13,882 nt of DNA from positions 1 through 13,882 of the forward strand of contig USHR01000032.1 in NCBI GenBank assembly GCA_900554495.1, in the 5' to 3' direction. The position numbers and the translations under genes were made by a program. This stretch comes from an uncultured Collinsella sp. (GTDB lineage Bacteria; Actinomycetota; Coriobacteriia; Coriobacteriales; Coriobacteriaceae). Shown one piece after another: positions 1 through 5,814 of the stretch. The notes under the pieces are model-generated. The model saw only the letters and a list, made by a program, of their open reading frames with translations. It was not told the DNA's origin and made no database searches. The first letter of the stretch is position 1; every line of letters begins with the position of its first letter.

Positions 1-865
1 GCAGATACATCGCGACGAGCGTGGCGAGCGTCAAAGCGACGAACGGCTTGCCCAGGAAGGCAAGGATCGAGGCGACCTGCTCGGGCATGGAGATGTAAGA
101 AGACAGCGTGCCCAACAGAATCAGGCAAAGCGGCGTGAGCACGATCGCGAGTACCATGCCAAAGGAGGGAAGCTCCTTGTCGTCACTCGCCCCCTCGGCG
201 GAAGTGAAATGCTCGGGAACGTCCGTAAAGATGCGGCCGCCCACATTGCGGCCCCAGATGACGCCGGCAATCGCCATGGCGATGAAGGCGGTGGGGATAC
301 CGACGAGGATCATAGTGCCCAGGTCGACACCGAGCGTGCCGGCGACCAGGACCGAACCGGCCGAAGGCGGCACAAACGCATAGCCAGCGGCAAGTCCCGC
401 GAGCAGGGCGATGCCGTAGTAGAGGGTCGACTTCTTGGTCTGCGACGCCACGCTAAACGCAAGCGGAATCAAAACGACTACGCCGGCCTCAAAGAACACC
501 GTAGTGCCGATAACCAGACCGGTAATGCCCAGCGCCCAGCTGGAATGACCCTGCCCAAAGGTATCGATGAAGGTCTGGGCGATCTTCTTGGCGCCGCCGC
601 TCTCCTCAAGAATCTGGCCAAACATCGAGCCGAGGCCAATGAGCAGGGCGATGTTTTGCAGCGTGGTTCCCACGCCCTTGGTGACAGTGTCCGCCACCAG
701 GTCGAGCGGCATACCGGCGCCGATGCCGATCGCGAGCGCCGAGACCATCATCGAAAGCACAGGATGCAGCTTGAACTTAATGATGAGCGCAAGCAGCAGC
801 GCGATGCCCACGATAGCGGCGATGACCAGCCTGGTGGGGTCGGCCATAAACGTTGGGTCTGACAT
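1..865 (-). CDS. GntP-family proton-coupled sugar-acid permease (C-terminus beyond left edge)
   Basis: This frame is open from an ATG at 865 to the window edge, giving 288 codons of a family usually about 440-450 residues long, so roughly the last third is missing. The start has a GGAGG at 870-874 just upstream. The protein is a string of hydrophobic segments and keeps GntP hallmarks: a GSMFGQILEESGGAKKIA stretch near residue 80, and ITGLVIGTTVFFEAGVVVLIPL near residues 113-134, matching the family's FFEVGFVLLIPL region. GntP proteins take up gluconate and related sugar acids through the inner membrane with protons. The usual PPHPGP loop reads PPSAGSV here, so the substrate may differ from gluconate. 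It is divergent from the FadR-type regulator, and palindromes overlap its likely promoter, so repression by that regulator is probable. Family is clear; substrate is inference. Confidence 0.9.
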   Translation of the reverse strand, partial: MSDPTFMADPTRLVIAAIVGIALLLALIIKFKLHPVLSMMVSALAIGIGAGMPLDLVADTVTKGVGTTLQNIALLIGLGSMFGQILEESGGAKKIAQTFIDTFGQGHSSWALGITGLVIGTTVFFEAGVVVLIPLAFSVASQTKKSTLYYGIALLAGLAAGYAFVPPSAGSVLVAGTLGVDLGTMILVGIPTAFIAMAIAGVIWGRNVGGRIFTDVPEHFTSAEGASDDKELPSFGMVLAIVLTPLCLILLGTLSSYISMPEQVASILAFLGKPFVALTLATLVAMYL

Positions 866-877
866 CTTTCCTCCAAT

Positions 878-906
878 TCATCAGACCTTTTGAATTCGTC
901 TGATGA
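878..906. promoter_or_regulatory. Inverted repeat, probable operator in gntP promoter
   Basis: TCATCAGAC (878-886) and GTCTGATGA (898-906) are perfect 9-bp arms around an 11-bp spacer. The element sits between the candidate -10 of the permease gene and its ribosome binding site, where a bound protein would block transcription. The TCTGATG core recurs at 928-934, 963-969 and, as CTCAGATG, at 1068-1075. The likely binder is the adjacent FadR-type regulator (inference). Confidence 0.6.
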
Positions 907-911
907 CTATA
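906..911 (-). promoter_or_regulatory. Candidate -10 box of the permease gene
   Basis: The minus strand reads TATAGT, five of six matches to TATAAT, about 41 bp before the permease start codon. No convincing -35 hexamer lies at the right spacing, which would suit an activated or weak promoter. It is flanked by TCTGATG elements on both sides. Confidence 0.4.
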
Positions 912-922
912 GCGTGTTTTGG

Positions 923-934
923 AAAGGTCTGATG
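923..934 (+). promoter_or_regulatory. TCTGATG half-site upstream of gntP promoter
   Basis: AAAGGTCTGATG here is repeated exactly in inverted orientation at 879-890 (read on the minus strand). The 12-bp identity across the permease promoter suggests a shared recognition half-site rather than chance. Confidence 0.45.
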
Positions 935-955
935 TTTCATTTTGAAATTTGTTCG

Positions 956-974
956 AAATACATCTGATGTATTT
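956..974. promoter_or_regulatory. 19-bp perfect palindrome, probable main operator of the FadR-type regulator
   Basis: AAATACATCTGATGTATTT is a perfect inverted repeat around the central T965. It is midway between the divergent permease and regulator genes. Its size suits a dimeric FadR-subfamily GntR protein, although the arms do not follow the textbook GT(N3)AC pattern. A 16/19 match lies at 1062-1080. Centres of the three sites (892, 965, 1071) are 73 and 106 bp apart, both close to whole helical turns. Confidence 0.65.
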
Positions 975-1059
975 GGTAAACGGTCGTATTTGCGCTGCGA
1001 ACGGTATATCTAAGCCGCCCGACTCAAATCCAGCGGCCAATATCGTATCCGTGGTGCGC

Positions 1060-1065
1060 TAAAAT
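1060..1065 (+). promoter_or_regulatory. Candidate -10 box of the regulator gene
   Basis: TAAAAT matches TATAAT at five of six positions, 35 bp before the preferred start codon at 1100. No clear -35 is seen. It overlaps the neighbouring operator-like palindrome, which would allow autorepression. Confidence 0.35.
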
Positions 1066-1080
1066 AGCTCAGATGAATTT
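1062..1080. promoter_or_regulatory. Second copy of the FadR-type operator, overlapping the regulator's promoter/leader
   Basis: AAATAGCTCAGATGAATTT matches the reverse complement of the 956-974 palindrome at 16 of 19 positions. It lies at the candidate -10 and covers an upstream in-frame ATG (1073), which argues that this ATG is not the real start. Placement suggests negative autoregulation (inference). Confidence 0.55.
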
Positions 1081-1099
1081 TGTAATGAAAGGTATAGCT

Positions 1100-1792
1100 A
1101 TGGCCCGCGCCGAATCGGGACTCCCCGAGCAAATATCGGAGAAAATCATTCAATTAATTCTGGATGAACACCTTGAGCAAGGCGATCGCCTGCCCAAGGA
1201 AACCGTGCTGGTCGAGCGCTTGGGCGCCGGCAGGAGCACCGTGCGCGAGGCCATGAAGTTGCTGCAGTCGCGCAATATCGTGCGCATTAAGCAGGGTTCG
1301 GGCACCTATGTGGCGTCAAACCCCGGCGTTGCCGACGACCCGCTGGGCTTTACCTTTATCGACGACAAGCAGCGTCTGGCGCGCGACCTACTCGAGGTGC
1401 GCTTTATGATCGAGCCGCAGATTGCACGCATGGCAGCCGAGCACGCAACCAACGACCAGGTCGTCTGTATCAAAGAGCTCTGCGACGAATCCGAGCGCCT
1501 GGCCGAGGCCGGTGAGGATTACTCCGCCGCCGACACCGCGTTCCACAATGCCATTGCCGAGAGCTCCGGAAACCTCGTCGTTCCCCGCCTGATGGGCGTG
1601 CTCAAGGCATCCGTCCCCCTCTTTATCGACGTGACCGGCAAAAAGCTCGTCGAGGAAACTATCCGCACGCACCGCGATGTGGCCGACGCCATCGCCTCGC
1701 GCAATCCCACCGCCGCGCACGACGCGATGTATCTGCACCTGGTGTATAACCGCAACATGATTGCGGAGGGCGCGCAGGAACAGAGCGAATAA
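1100..1792 (+). CDS. FadR-subfamily GntR transcriptional regulator (FCD ligand domain)
   Basis: The 230-residue protein has an N-terminal winged helix-turn-helix (about residues 8-72) with the GntR signature LPKETVLVERLGAGRSTVRE and the wing IKQGSGTYV. An all-helical FCD domain (about 90-225) follows. The FCD metal/ligand residues are present: D145 and H149 in DTAFHNAIAESSGN, H191 in THRDV and H213 in YLHL. I chose the ATG at 1100 because GAAAGG at 1087-1092 is spaced correctly; upstream ATGs at 1073 and 1085 lie in or beside an operator-like palindrome. FadR-subfamily regulators often sense sugar acids or other carboxylates in uronate pathways. It is divergent from the permease and upstream of kduD, so a uronate or KDG-related ligand is plausible. 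Family certain, ligand unknown. Confidence 0.93.
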   Translation: MARAESGLPEQISEKIIQLILDEHLEQGDRLPKETVLVERLGAGRSTVREAMKLLQSRNIVRIKQGSGTYVASNPGVADDPLGFTFIDDKQRLARDLLEVRFMIEPQIARMAAEHATNDQVVCIKELCDESERLAEAGEDYSAADTAFHNAIAESSGNLVVPRLMGVLKASVPLFIDVTGKKLVEETIRTHRDVADAIASRNPTAAHDAMYLHLVYNRNMIAEGAQEQSE

Positions 1793-1835
1793 ACGTCCGC
1801 GCGGCAAGGGCGAGATCACCGTTTACCTTTTAAAA

Positions 1836-1847
1836 GTGAACGTTCAC
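1836..1847. promoter_or_regulatory. LacI-type operator upstream of kduD
   Basis: GTGAACGTTCAC is a perfect 12-bp palindrome with the central CG typical of LacI-family operators. The same GTGAACGTT half-site occurs at 9309-9317 and 9350-9358 before the GH105 gene. No LacI-family gene is in the window. Confidence 0.6.
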
Positions 1848-1889
1848 CTGATTTTAGAAGAATCTGACTTTTAATTCCCCCTCTTCTCC

Positions 1890-1895
1890 TATACT
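1890..1895 (+). promoter_or_regulatory. Candidate -10 box of the kduD transcript
   Basis: TATACT matches TATAAT at five of six positions. A weak CTGACT lies 20 bp upstream at 1864-1869, longer than the usual spacing. The LacI-type palindrome lies upstream, and a related half-site (1926-1937) lies downstream, so both could bracket this promoter. Confidence 0.35.
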
Positions 1896-1925
1896 GACCT
1901 TGTATGAAAAGCAAGACTTATATAG

Positions 1926-1937
1926 ATGAACGTTTCT
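1926..1937 (+). promoter_or_regulatory. Degenerate LacI-type operator in the kduD leader
   Basis: ATGAACGTTTCT keeps the TGAACGTT core of the upstream palindrome, but its right arm is degenerate. The centres of the two sites are 90 bp apart across the probable promoter. It also contains an in-frame ATG that I rejected as the kduD start. Confidence 0.4.
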
Positions 1938-1952
1938 TTTGAAAGGATCGCT

Positions 1953-2762
1953 ATGTCTGATCTTATGGACAGCTTCCGCCTGGATGGCAAGGTCGCGCTC
2001 GTAACCGGCGCCACCTATGGCATCGGTATGGCCATTGCCGAGGCGCTCGGAGAGGCCGGCGCCAAGATCGCCTTTAACGCACGTCACGCCGACAAGGTCG
2101 CCGAGGCCGAGAAGCACTACCGCGAGCTGGGCTTTGAGGCCCATGGTTACGTGGCAGACGTCACCGACGAGGCCGTCGTCGCCGAGCTCATCGCCAAGAT
2201 CGAGGCCGACTTTGGTACCACGCCCGATATCCTGGTCAACAACGCCGGCGTCATTCAGCGCACCCCGATGCTCGACATGAGCGCCGAGGACTTCCGTCGT
2301 GTCGTCGATATTGACCTCAACGCACCGTTTATCGTGTCCAAGGCCTGTCTGCCCGGCATGATCGCCAAGGGCCACGGCAAGATCATCAACATCTGCTCGA
2401 TGATGAGCGAGCTGGGTCGCGAGACCATCGCCGGCTATGCCGCGGCCAAGGGCGGCCTGAAGATGCTCACCAAGAACATCTGCTCCGAGTTTGGCGAGGC
2501 CAACATCCAGTGCAACGGCATTGGGCCCGGCTACATCGCCACGCCGCAGACCGCGCCGCTGCGCGAGACGCAGCCTGACGGAAGCCGCCATCCGTTTGAC
2601 CAGTTCATCATTGCCAAGACGCCGGCCGCCCGTTGGGGCACGCCCGAGGACCTGAAGGGCCCCGCCGTGTTCCTGGCTTCCGACGCGTCGAACTTCGTCA
2701 ACGGCCACATCCTCTACGTCGACGGCGGCATCCTCGCATACATTGGAAAGCAGCCTCAATAA
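1953..2762 (+). CDS. kduD: 2-dehydro-3-deoxy-D-gluconate 5-dehydrogenase (KduD/DhuD-like SDR)
   Basis: This 269-residue classical short-chain dehydrogenase has the cofactor motif TGATYGIG (18-25), NNAG (96-99) and catalytic S149, Y162 and K166. Proteins with the same GYIATPQTAPLRE stretch and GGILAYIGKQP ending are commonly annotated gluconate 5-dehydrogenase, but in pectin and glycosaminoglycan loci they act as KduD/DhuD. The reaction is NAD(P)H-dependent reduction of 2,5-diketo-3-deoxygluconate to 2-keto-3-deoxygluconate in the cytoplasm. The start at 1953 has GAAAGG at 1941-1946. It is followed by the isomerase that would supply its substrate. Two LacI-type sites precede it. The alternative is a true gluconate 5-dehydrogenase; the neighbours favour the uronate role. 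Confidence 0.85.
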   Translation: MSDLMDSFRLDGKVALVTGATYGIGMAIAEALGEAGAKIAFNARHADKVAEAEKHYRELGFEAHGYVADVTDEAVVAELIAKIEADFGTTPDILVNNAGVIQRTPMLDMSAEDFRRVVDIDLNAPFIVSKACLPGMIAKGHGKIINICSMMSELGRETIAGYAAAKGGLKMLTKNICSEFGEANIQCNGIGPGYIATPQTAPLRETQPDGSRHPFDQFIIAKTPAARWGTPEDLKGPAVFLASDASNFVNGHILYVDGGILAYIGKQPQ

Positions 2763-2765
2763 GCG

Positions 2766-2823
2766 TCACCGCAACTGCCCACATCAGGTTTCATCCACTC
2801 GTTTTTCATTTGAGTTGCGGTGA
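2766..2823. repeat. Inverted repeat in the kduD-dhuI gap
   Basis: TCACCGCAACT (2766-2776) and AGTTGCGGTGA (2813-2823) are perfect 11-bp arms 36 bp apart. The right arm is also the left arm of the 67-bp hairpin element that follows. The gap thus seems to hold one whole element plus an extra arm of the same family, pairing alternatively with it. Confidence 0.6.
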
Positions 2824-2879
2824 GATAAGGATTGGTTTTGGCTTCTATCAGGCAAAACAGTCCGTATTCCACCGCAAGT
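2813..2879 (+). repeat. 67-bp hairpin repeat element, copy 1
   Basis: The 19-bp arms (2813-2831 and 2861-2879, 15/19 paired) enclose a 29-nt loop with an inner GTTTTG/CAAAAC stem. Geometry and sequence match copy 2 at 5732-5798: left arms agree at 16/19 positions, right arms at 17/19, and both loops end in CAAAACAG. It resembles a REP- or MITE-like dispersed intergenic element. It lies inside an apparent operon, so it may form a stem in the mRNA between the two genes. Confidence 0.7.
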
Positions 2880-2902
2880 TAGAAATAGGAAGGTAATTCG
2901 CA

Positions 2903-3544
2903 ATGAAAATCGCTCTGATCAATGAGAACTCTCAGAACTCCAAGAACCCTATGATCGAGGCTGCCCTTAAGAAGGTTGTCGAGCCCATGGGCCACACCGT
3001 CTTTAACTATGGCATGTATGCCGACGCCGACTCCAAGCCCCTCACCTATGTGCAGAACGGCATCCTGGCCGCCGTGCTGCTCAACTCCGGCGCTGCCGAC
3101 TACGTCGTGACCGGCTGCGGCACCGGCGAGGGCGCCATGCTCGCCTGCAACTCCTTCCCCGGCGTGCTGTGCGGCCACGTTGCCGACCCGCTCGACGCCT
3201 ACACCTTTGCCCAGGTCAACGATGGCAACGCCGTCGCCATGCCCTTCGCCCTCAAGAACGGCTGGGGCCAGGAGCTCAATCTCGAGTACACCTTCGAGAA
3301 GCTCTTTGGCTTTGGTTCGGGCAACGGCTATCCTGCCGAGCGTGTTGAGCCCGAGCAGCGCAACAAGAAGATCCTCGACGGCGTCCGCGCTGTGACCATG
3401 CGTCCGCTCGTCGACATCCTGGACGAGCTCGACCAGGACCTGGTGAAGGGCGCACTTGCCGGCGAGCACTTCCAGGAGTACTTCTTTGCCAACGCAACCG
3501 ACGAGGCCATCATCGTCAAGGTCAAGGAGATTCTGGACCTCTAA
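2903..3544 (+). CDS. dhuI: RpiB/LacA/LacB-family isomerase, DhuI-type 4-deoxy-L-threo-5-hexosulose-uronate isomerase
   Basis: The 213-residue protein has an RpiB-like core with VVTGCGTGEGAML (68-80, C72 at the RpiB catalytic cysteine position) and GHVADPLDAYTFAQVNDGNAV. A C-terminal extension makes it longer than the usual 150-residue RpiB. The RpiB phosphate/substrate loop SDHAG near the N-terminus is NENSQ here, so a ribose-5-phosphate role is unlikely. In streptococci an RpiB-family enzyme, DhuI, converts the spontaneous product of unsaturated uronates to 2,5-diketo-3-deoxygluconate, the step done elsewhere by KduI, and is encoded beside the SDR DhuD. The same pairing with kduD is seen here. 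GGAAGG at 2888-2893 supports the start. Family confident; exact reaction inferred from context. Confidence 0.8.
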   Translation: MKIALINENSQNSKNPMIEAALKKVVEPMGHTVFNYGMYADADSKPLTYVQNGILAAVLLNSGAADYVVTGCGTGEGAMLACNSFPGVLCGHVADPLDAYTFAQVNDGNAVAMPFALKNGWGQELNLEYTFEKLFGFGSGNGYPAERVEPEQRNKKILDGVRAVTMRPLVDILDELDQDLVKGALAGEHFQEYFFANATDEAIIVKVKEILDL

Positions 3545-3570
3545 TCGCATGACTCATTGCAGCTGACGCA

Positions 3571-3610
3571 AGCGGCGGTCGTCCCATGTACGGGACGACC
3601 GCCGCTTTTT
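3571..3610 (+). terminator. Rho-independent terminator after dhuI
   Basis: A perfect 15-bp G+C-rich stem (3571-3585 with 3592-3606) and a 6-nt loop are followed by a run of T. It lies 27 bp after the dhuI stop and between convergent genes. The opposite strand lacks a comparable T tract after the stem, so it mainly ends the rightward transcript. Confidence 0.93.
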
Positions 3611-3664
3611 ACTATCTACCGACTGACGCCGCGGGGATAGGCCTCACATGCACCAAGGGGTTGA

Positions 3665-5614
3665 CTAGAGCTCGCAAGCAACCTTGTAGCCATCGCCGAT
3701 GGCGTCGCGGATGTTGCCGCACTTGTTGGCATCGCCCAACACGTGGGTGGTAACGCCGGCTGCAGCAAGGTCGTCGGCCAACTTGGTATTGGGACGATAG
3801 CCCATGGCAAGTACCAGCGTATCGGCATCGGCGATGGTGTGGATCTCGCCGTCCTTTTCGTAGCTGATGGCATCCTCGGTAATCTCGGTCACCTTGGCCT
3901 CGGTCAGCACGTGGACGCCCTTGGAGAGCATGCGCGTGATGAGCACCGCGCGACCGGCACCGCCCTCGTTGGCAGCGAGCGTCTTGGTCATCTCGATGAC
4001 GGTGACATCGCGATTGGCCGGCGACAGGTCGTTGACCAGCGGGGCCAGGTAATCTGCTGTCTCGCAACCGACGGTGCCGCCGCCCACGATGACGATCTTC
4101 TTGCCCGGGAAAGCCTTGCCACCCAGCAGGTCGTCAGCCGTCATAACCTGCTTAAAGCCCTGCATGAAGGCCGGGGCGATGGGCTCAGCGCCATAAGCCA
4201 GGACAACCTCGTAGCCCGCGTAGTCGCGCTGAATGTCCTCGGCCGAGAGCTCGGTACCAAAGACGCACTTCACGCCCGCCTCGGCCAGACGACGATACTG
4301 GTACTTGATCACGCGGGTGAGCTCCTGCTTTGCCGGAGGAACGGCCGCGATGCGCATCTCGCCGCCCGGCTCATCCTGCTTATCCACGAGCACCACGTTG
4401 TGGCCGCGCTTGGCAGCAATATAGGCTGCCTCCATGCCCGCAGGACCAGCGCCCACAACGAGCACGTTCTTGGCCTCGGCAGCAGGTTCGTAGCCAGCCT
4501 CGTCGCGCTCCACGTCCGGGTTGACGGTGCAGGAGATGCGCTTGCCGAACATAATGCCGTTCAGGCAGCGCAGGCAGCCGATGCAGGGGCGGATGTCGTC
4601 GGCGTTGCCGGCAGCGGCCTTGTTGCAGAACTCGGCATCGCACAGATTGGCGCGGCCCATCATGCAGATGTCGGCAGCGCCGTCCTCGATCAGCTCCTCG
4701 GCGATCCAGGCCTCGTTGATGCGGCCGACGGTGGCGACGGGAATGTTGACGTGCTTCTTAATCTCGCGCGAGCAGGCGGCGTGCGAGGCCTGCTGGGTAC
4801 CGGCGGCGGGAATCGCGGAGCCGCGCTTGATGGTGGTGCCGCCCGACACATGAATCATGTCGACGCCGGCCTTCTCCAGGCGACGCGAGACATAAATCAT
4901 ATCGTTGAGGGTCAGACCGCCATCGGTGTACTCATCGCCCGAGATGCGGACGTCGATGATAAAGTCCTTGCCGCAGCGCTCGCGAATCTCGGCGATGACC
5001 TCGAGCAGGAAGCGCATGCGGGCATCGAGCGAGCCGCCGTACTCGTCGGTACGCTTGTTGTAGAGCGGAGTCAAAAAGCCGCCGAGCATACCGTGGGCGT
5101 GCGCTGCGTGGACCTCAACGCCATCGACACCGGCCTTCTGCATACGCACGGCAGCGTCGCCAAACTGATGCGTGAGCTCGTGAATCTCGTCGACCGTGAT
5201 GGGGCGCGGTGCCTCGCGGGCGTAAGACGGGCCCACAAAGGACGGAGCGATCAAGCGCGGCGTGCCCGGGATGTTAAAGGCCATGTAGGCGGGGTGGAAG
5301 AGCTGCGGCATGATCTTGCAGCCGTACTCGTGGACGGCCGCGGCGAGCTTTTCCCAGCCGGGGATAAACGTGTCGTCGTAGCAGCACATGTCACCCGGCA
5401 GATAGGTATAGGTGGGCTCGACCGTCACGACCTCGGTGATGATGAGGCCCACGCCGCCCTTGGCACGGGCACGGTAATGATCGACCAAGTCGTCAGTCAC
5501 ATAGCCATGATCGGCCAGGTTGGTGGACACCGGCGGCATAAAGACGCGGTTCTTGACCTCGGTCGTACCGACCTTGATCGGGCTAAAGAGCATCGGGTAG
5601 GCGGATGACTCCAT
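3665..5614 (-). CDS. Old Yellow Enzyme-type FMN/[4Fe-4S]/FAD oxidoreductase (2-enoate reductase family)
   Basis: The 649-residue protein has the layout of 2,4-dienoyl-CoA reductase, enoate reductase and BaiCD/BaiH enzymes. An FMN TIM barrel (about 5-335) carries HAAHAHGML (H169, H172) and NKRTDEYGGSLDARMRF. A [4Fe-4S] site follows at C344, C347, C350 and C362, then an FAD domain (VVGAGPAG, 386-393) with an inserted NAD(P) domain (VIVGGGTVG, 508-516). Such enzymes reduce activated C=C bonds, passing electrons from NAD(P)H through FAD and the cluster to FMN. The start at 5614 follows AAAGGA. The preceding gene encodes a GltD-like flavoprotein, possibly an electron donor. Its presence beside pectin genes is unexpected; an unsaturated or aromatic acid linked to pectin is one possible substrate. 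Substrate unknown. Confidence 0.88.
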   Translation of the reverse strand: MESSAYPMLFSPIKVGTTEVKNRVFMPPVSTNLADHGYVTDDLVDHYRARAKGGVGLIITEVVTVEPTYTYLPGDMCCYDDTFIPGWEKLAAAVHEYGCKIMPQLFHPAYMAFNIPGTPRLIAPSFVGPSYAREAPRPITVDEIHELTHQFGDAAVRMQKAGVDGVEVHAAHAHGMLGGFLTPLYNKRTDEYGGSLDARMRFLLEVIAEIRERCGKDFIIDVRISGDEYTDGGLTLNDMIYVSRRLEKAGVDMIHVSGGTTIKRGSAIPAAGTQQASHAACSREIKKHVNIPVATVGRINEAWIAEELIEDGAADICMMGRANLCDAEFCNKAAAGNADDIRPCIGCLRCLNGIMFGKRISCTVNPDVERDEAGYEPAAEAKNVLVVGAGPAGMEAAYIAAKRGHNVVLVDKQDEPGGEMRIAAVPPAKQELTRVIKYQYRRLAEAGVKCVFGTELSAEDIQRDYAGYEVVLAYGAEPIAPAFMQGFKQVMTADDLLGGKAFPGKKIVIVGGGTVGCETADYLAPLVNDLSPANRDVTVIEMTKTLAANEGGAGRAVLITRMLSKGVHVLTEAKVTEITEDAISYEKDGEIHTIADADTLVLAMGYRPNTKLADDLAAAGVTTHVLGDANKCGNIRDAIGDGYKVACEL

Positions 5615-5642
5615 ACAGGCTTCCTTTCGTTTAAGCCGCTCG

Positions 5643-5683
5643 GCGGCAGTTGCTAACGTACTTATCGTATCAGCAACCGCCGC
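5643..5683. promoter_or_regulatory. Long imperfect palindrome upstream of the OYE-type gene
   Basis: GCGGCAGTTGCT (5643-5654) pairs with AGCAACCGCCGC (5672-5683) with one mismatch, and the inner bases add a few pairs. On the coding strand the loop contains TACGAT, a possible -10. It may be an operator or a leader hairpin for the flavoenzyme gene. No T tract follows, so it is not a standard terminator. Confidence 0.4.
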
Positions 5684-5731
5684 GTCCGTACCCGCTCGCA
5701 CTCCCCCGCCTTTAATCCGATCCCCACAAAA

Positions 5732-5798
5732 AGTTGCGGTGGAATACGGAGTAGATGAGACTTTTGCCAGCCAAAACAGTCCGTATTTCACCGCAACT
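5732..5798 (+). repeat. 67-bp hairpin repeat element, copy 2
   Basis: AGTTGCGGTGGAATACGGA (5732-5750) pairs with 5780-5798 at 18 of 19 positions around a 29-nt loop that holds an inner TTTTG/CAAAA stem. It has the same size and orientation as copy 1 at 2813-2879. It lies between the GltD-like gene, whose stop is 17 bp away, and the OYE-type gene. The better pairing suggests a younger copy. Confidence 0.75.
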
Positions 5799-5814
5799 GA
5801 TGGGTGGGATGGAG

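Noticed and set aside
1073..1099. Upstream ATGs (1073, 1085) as start of the FadR-type regulator
   Set aside because: The first lies within an operator-like palindrome. The ribosome binding site GAAAGG at 1087-1092 fits only the ATG at 1100.
2903..3544. Ribose-5-phosphate isomerase B
   Set aside because: The protein is about 60 residues longer than RpiB, lacks the usual SDHAG loop, and is paired with a KduD-like dehydrogenase.
3743..5608. Rightward 621-codon open frame opposite the OYE-type gene
   Set aside because: It mirrors a well-supported flavoenzyme with all motifs. The antisense product is rich in Ala, Gly, His, Asp and Val with no recognisable motif, as expected for a shadow frame in G+C-rich DNA.
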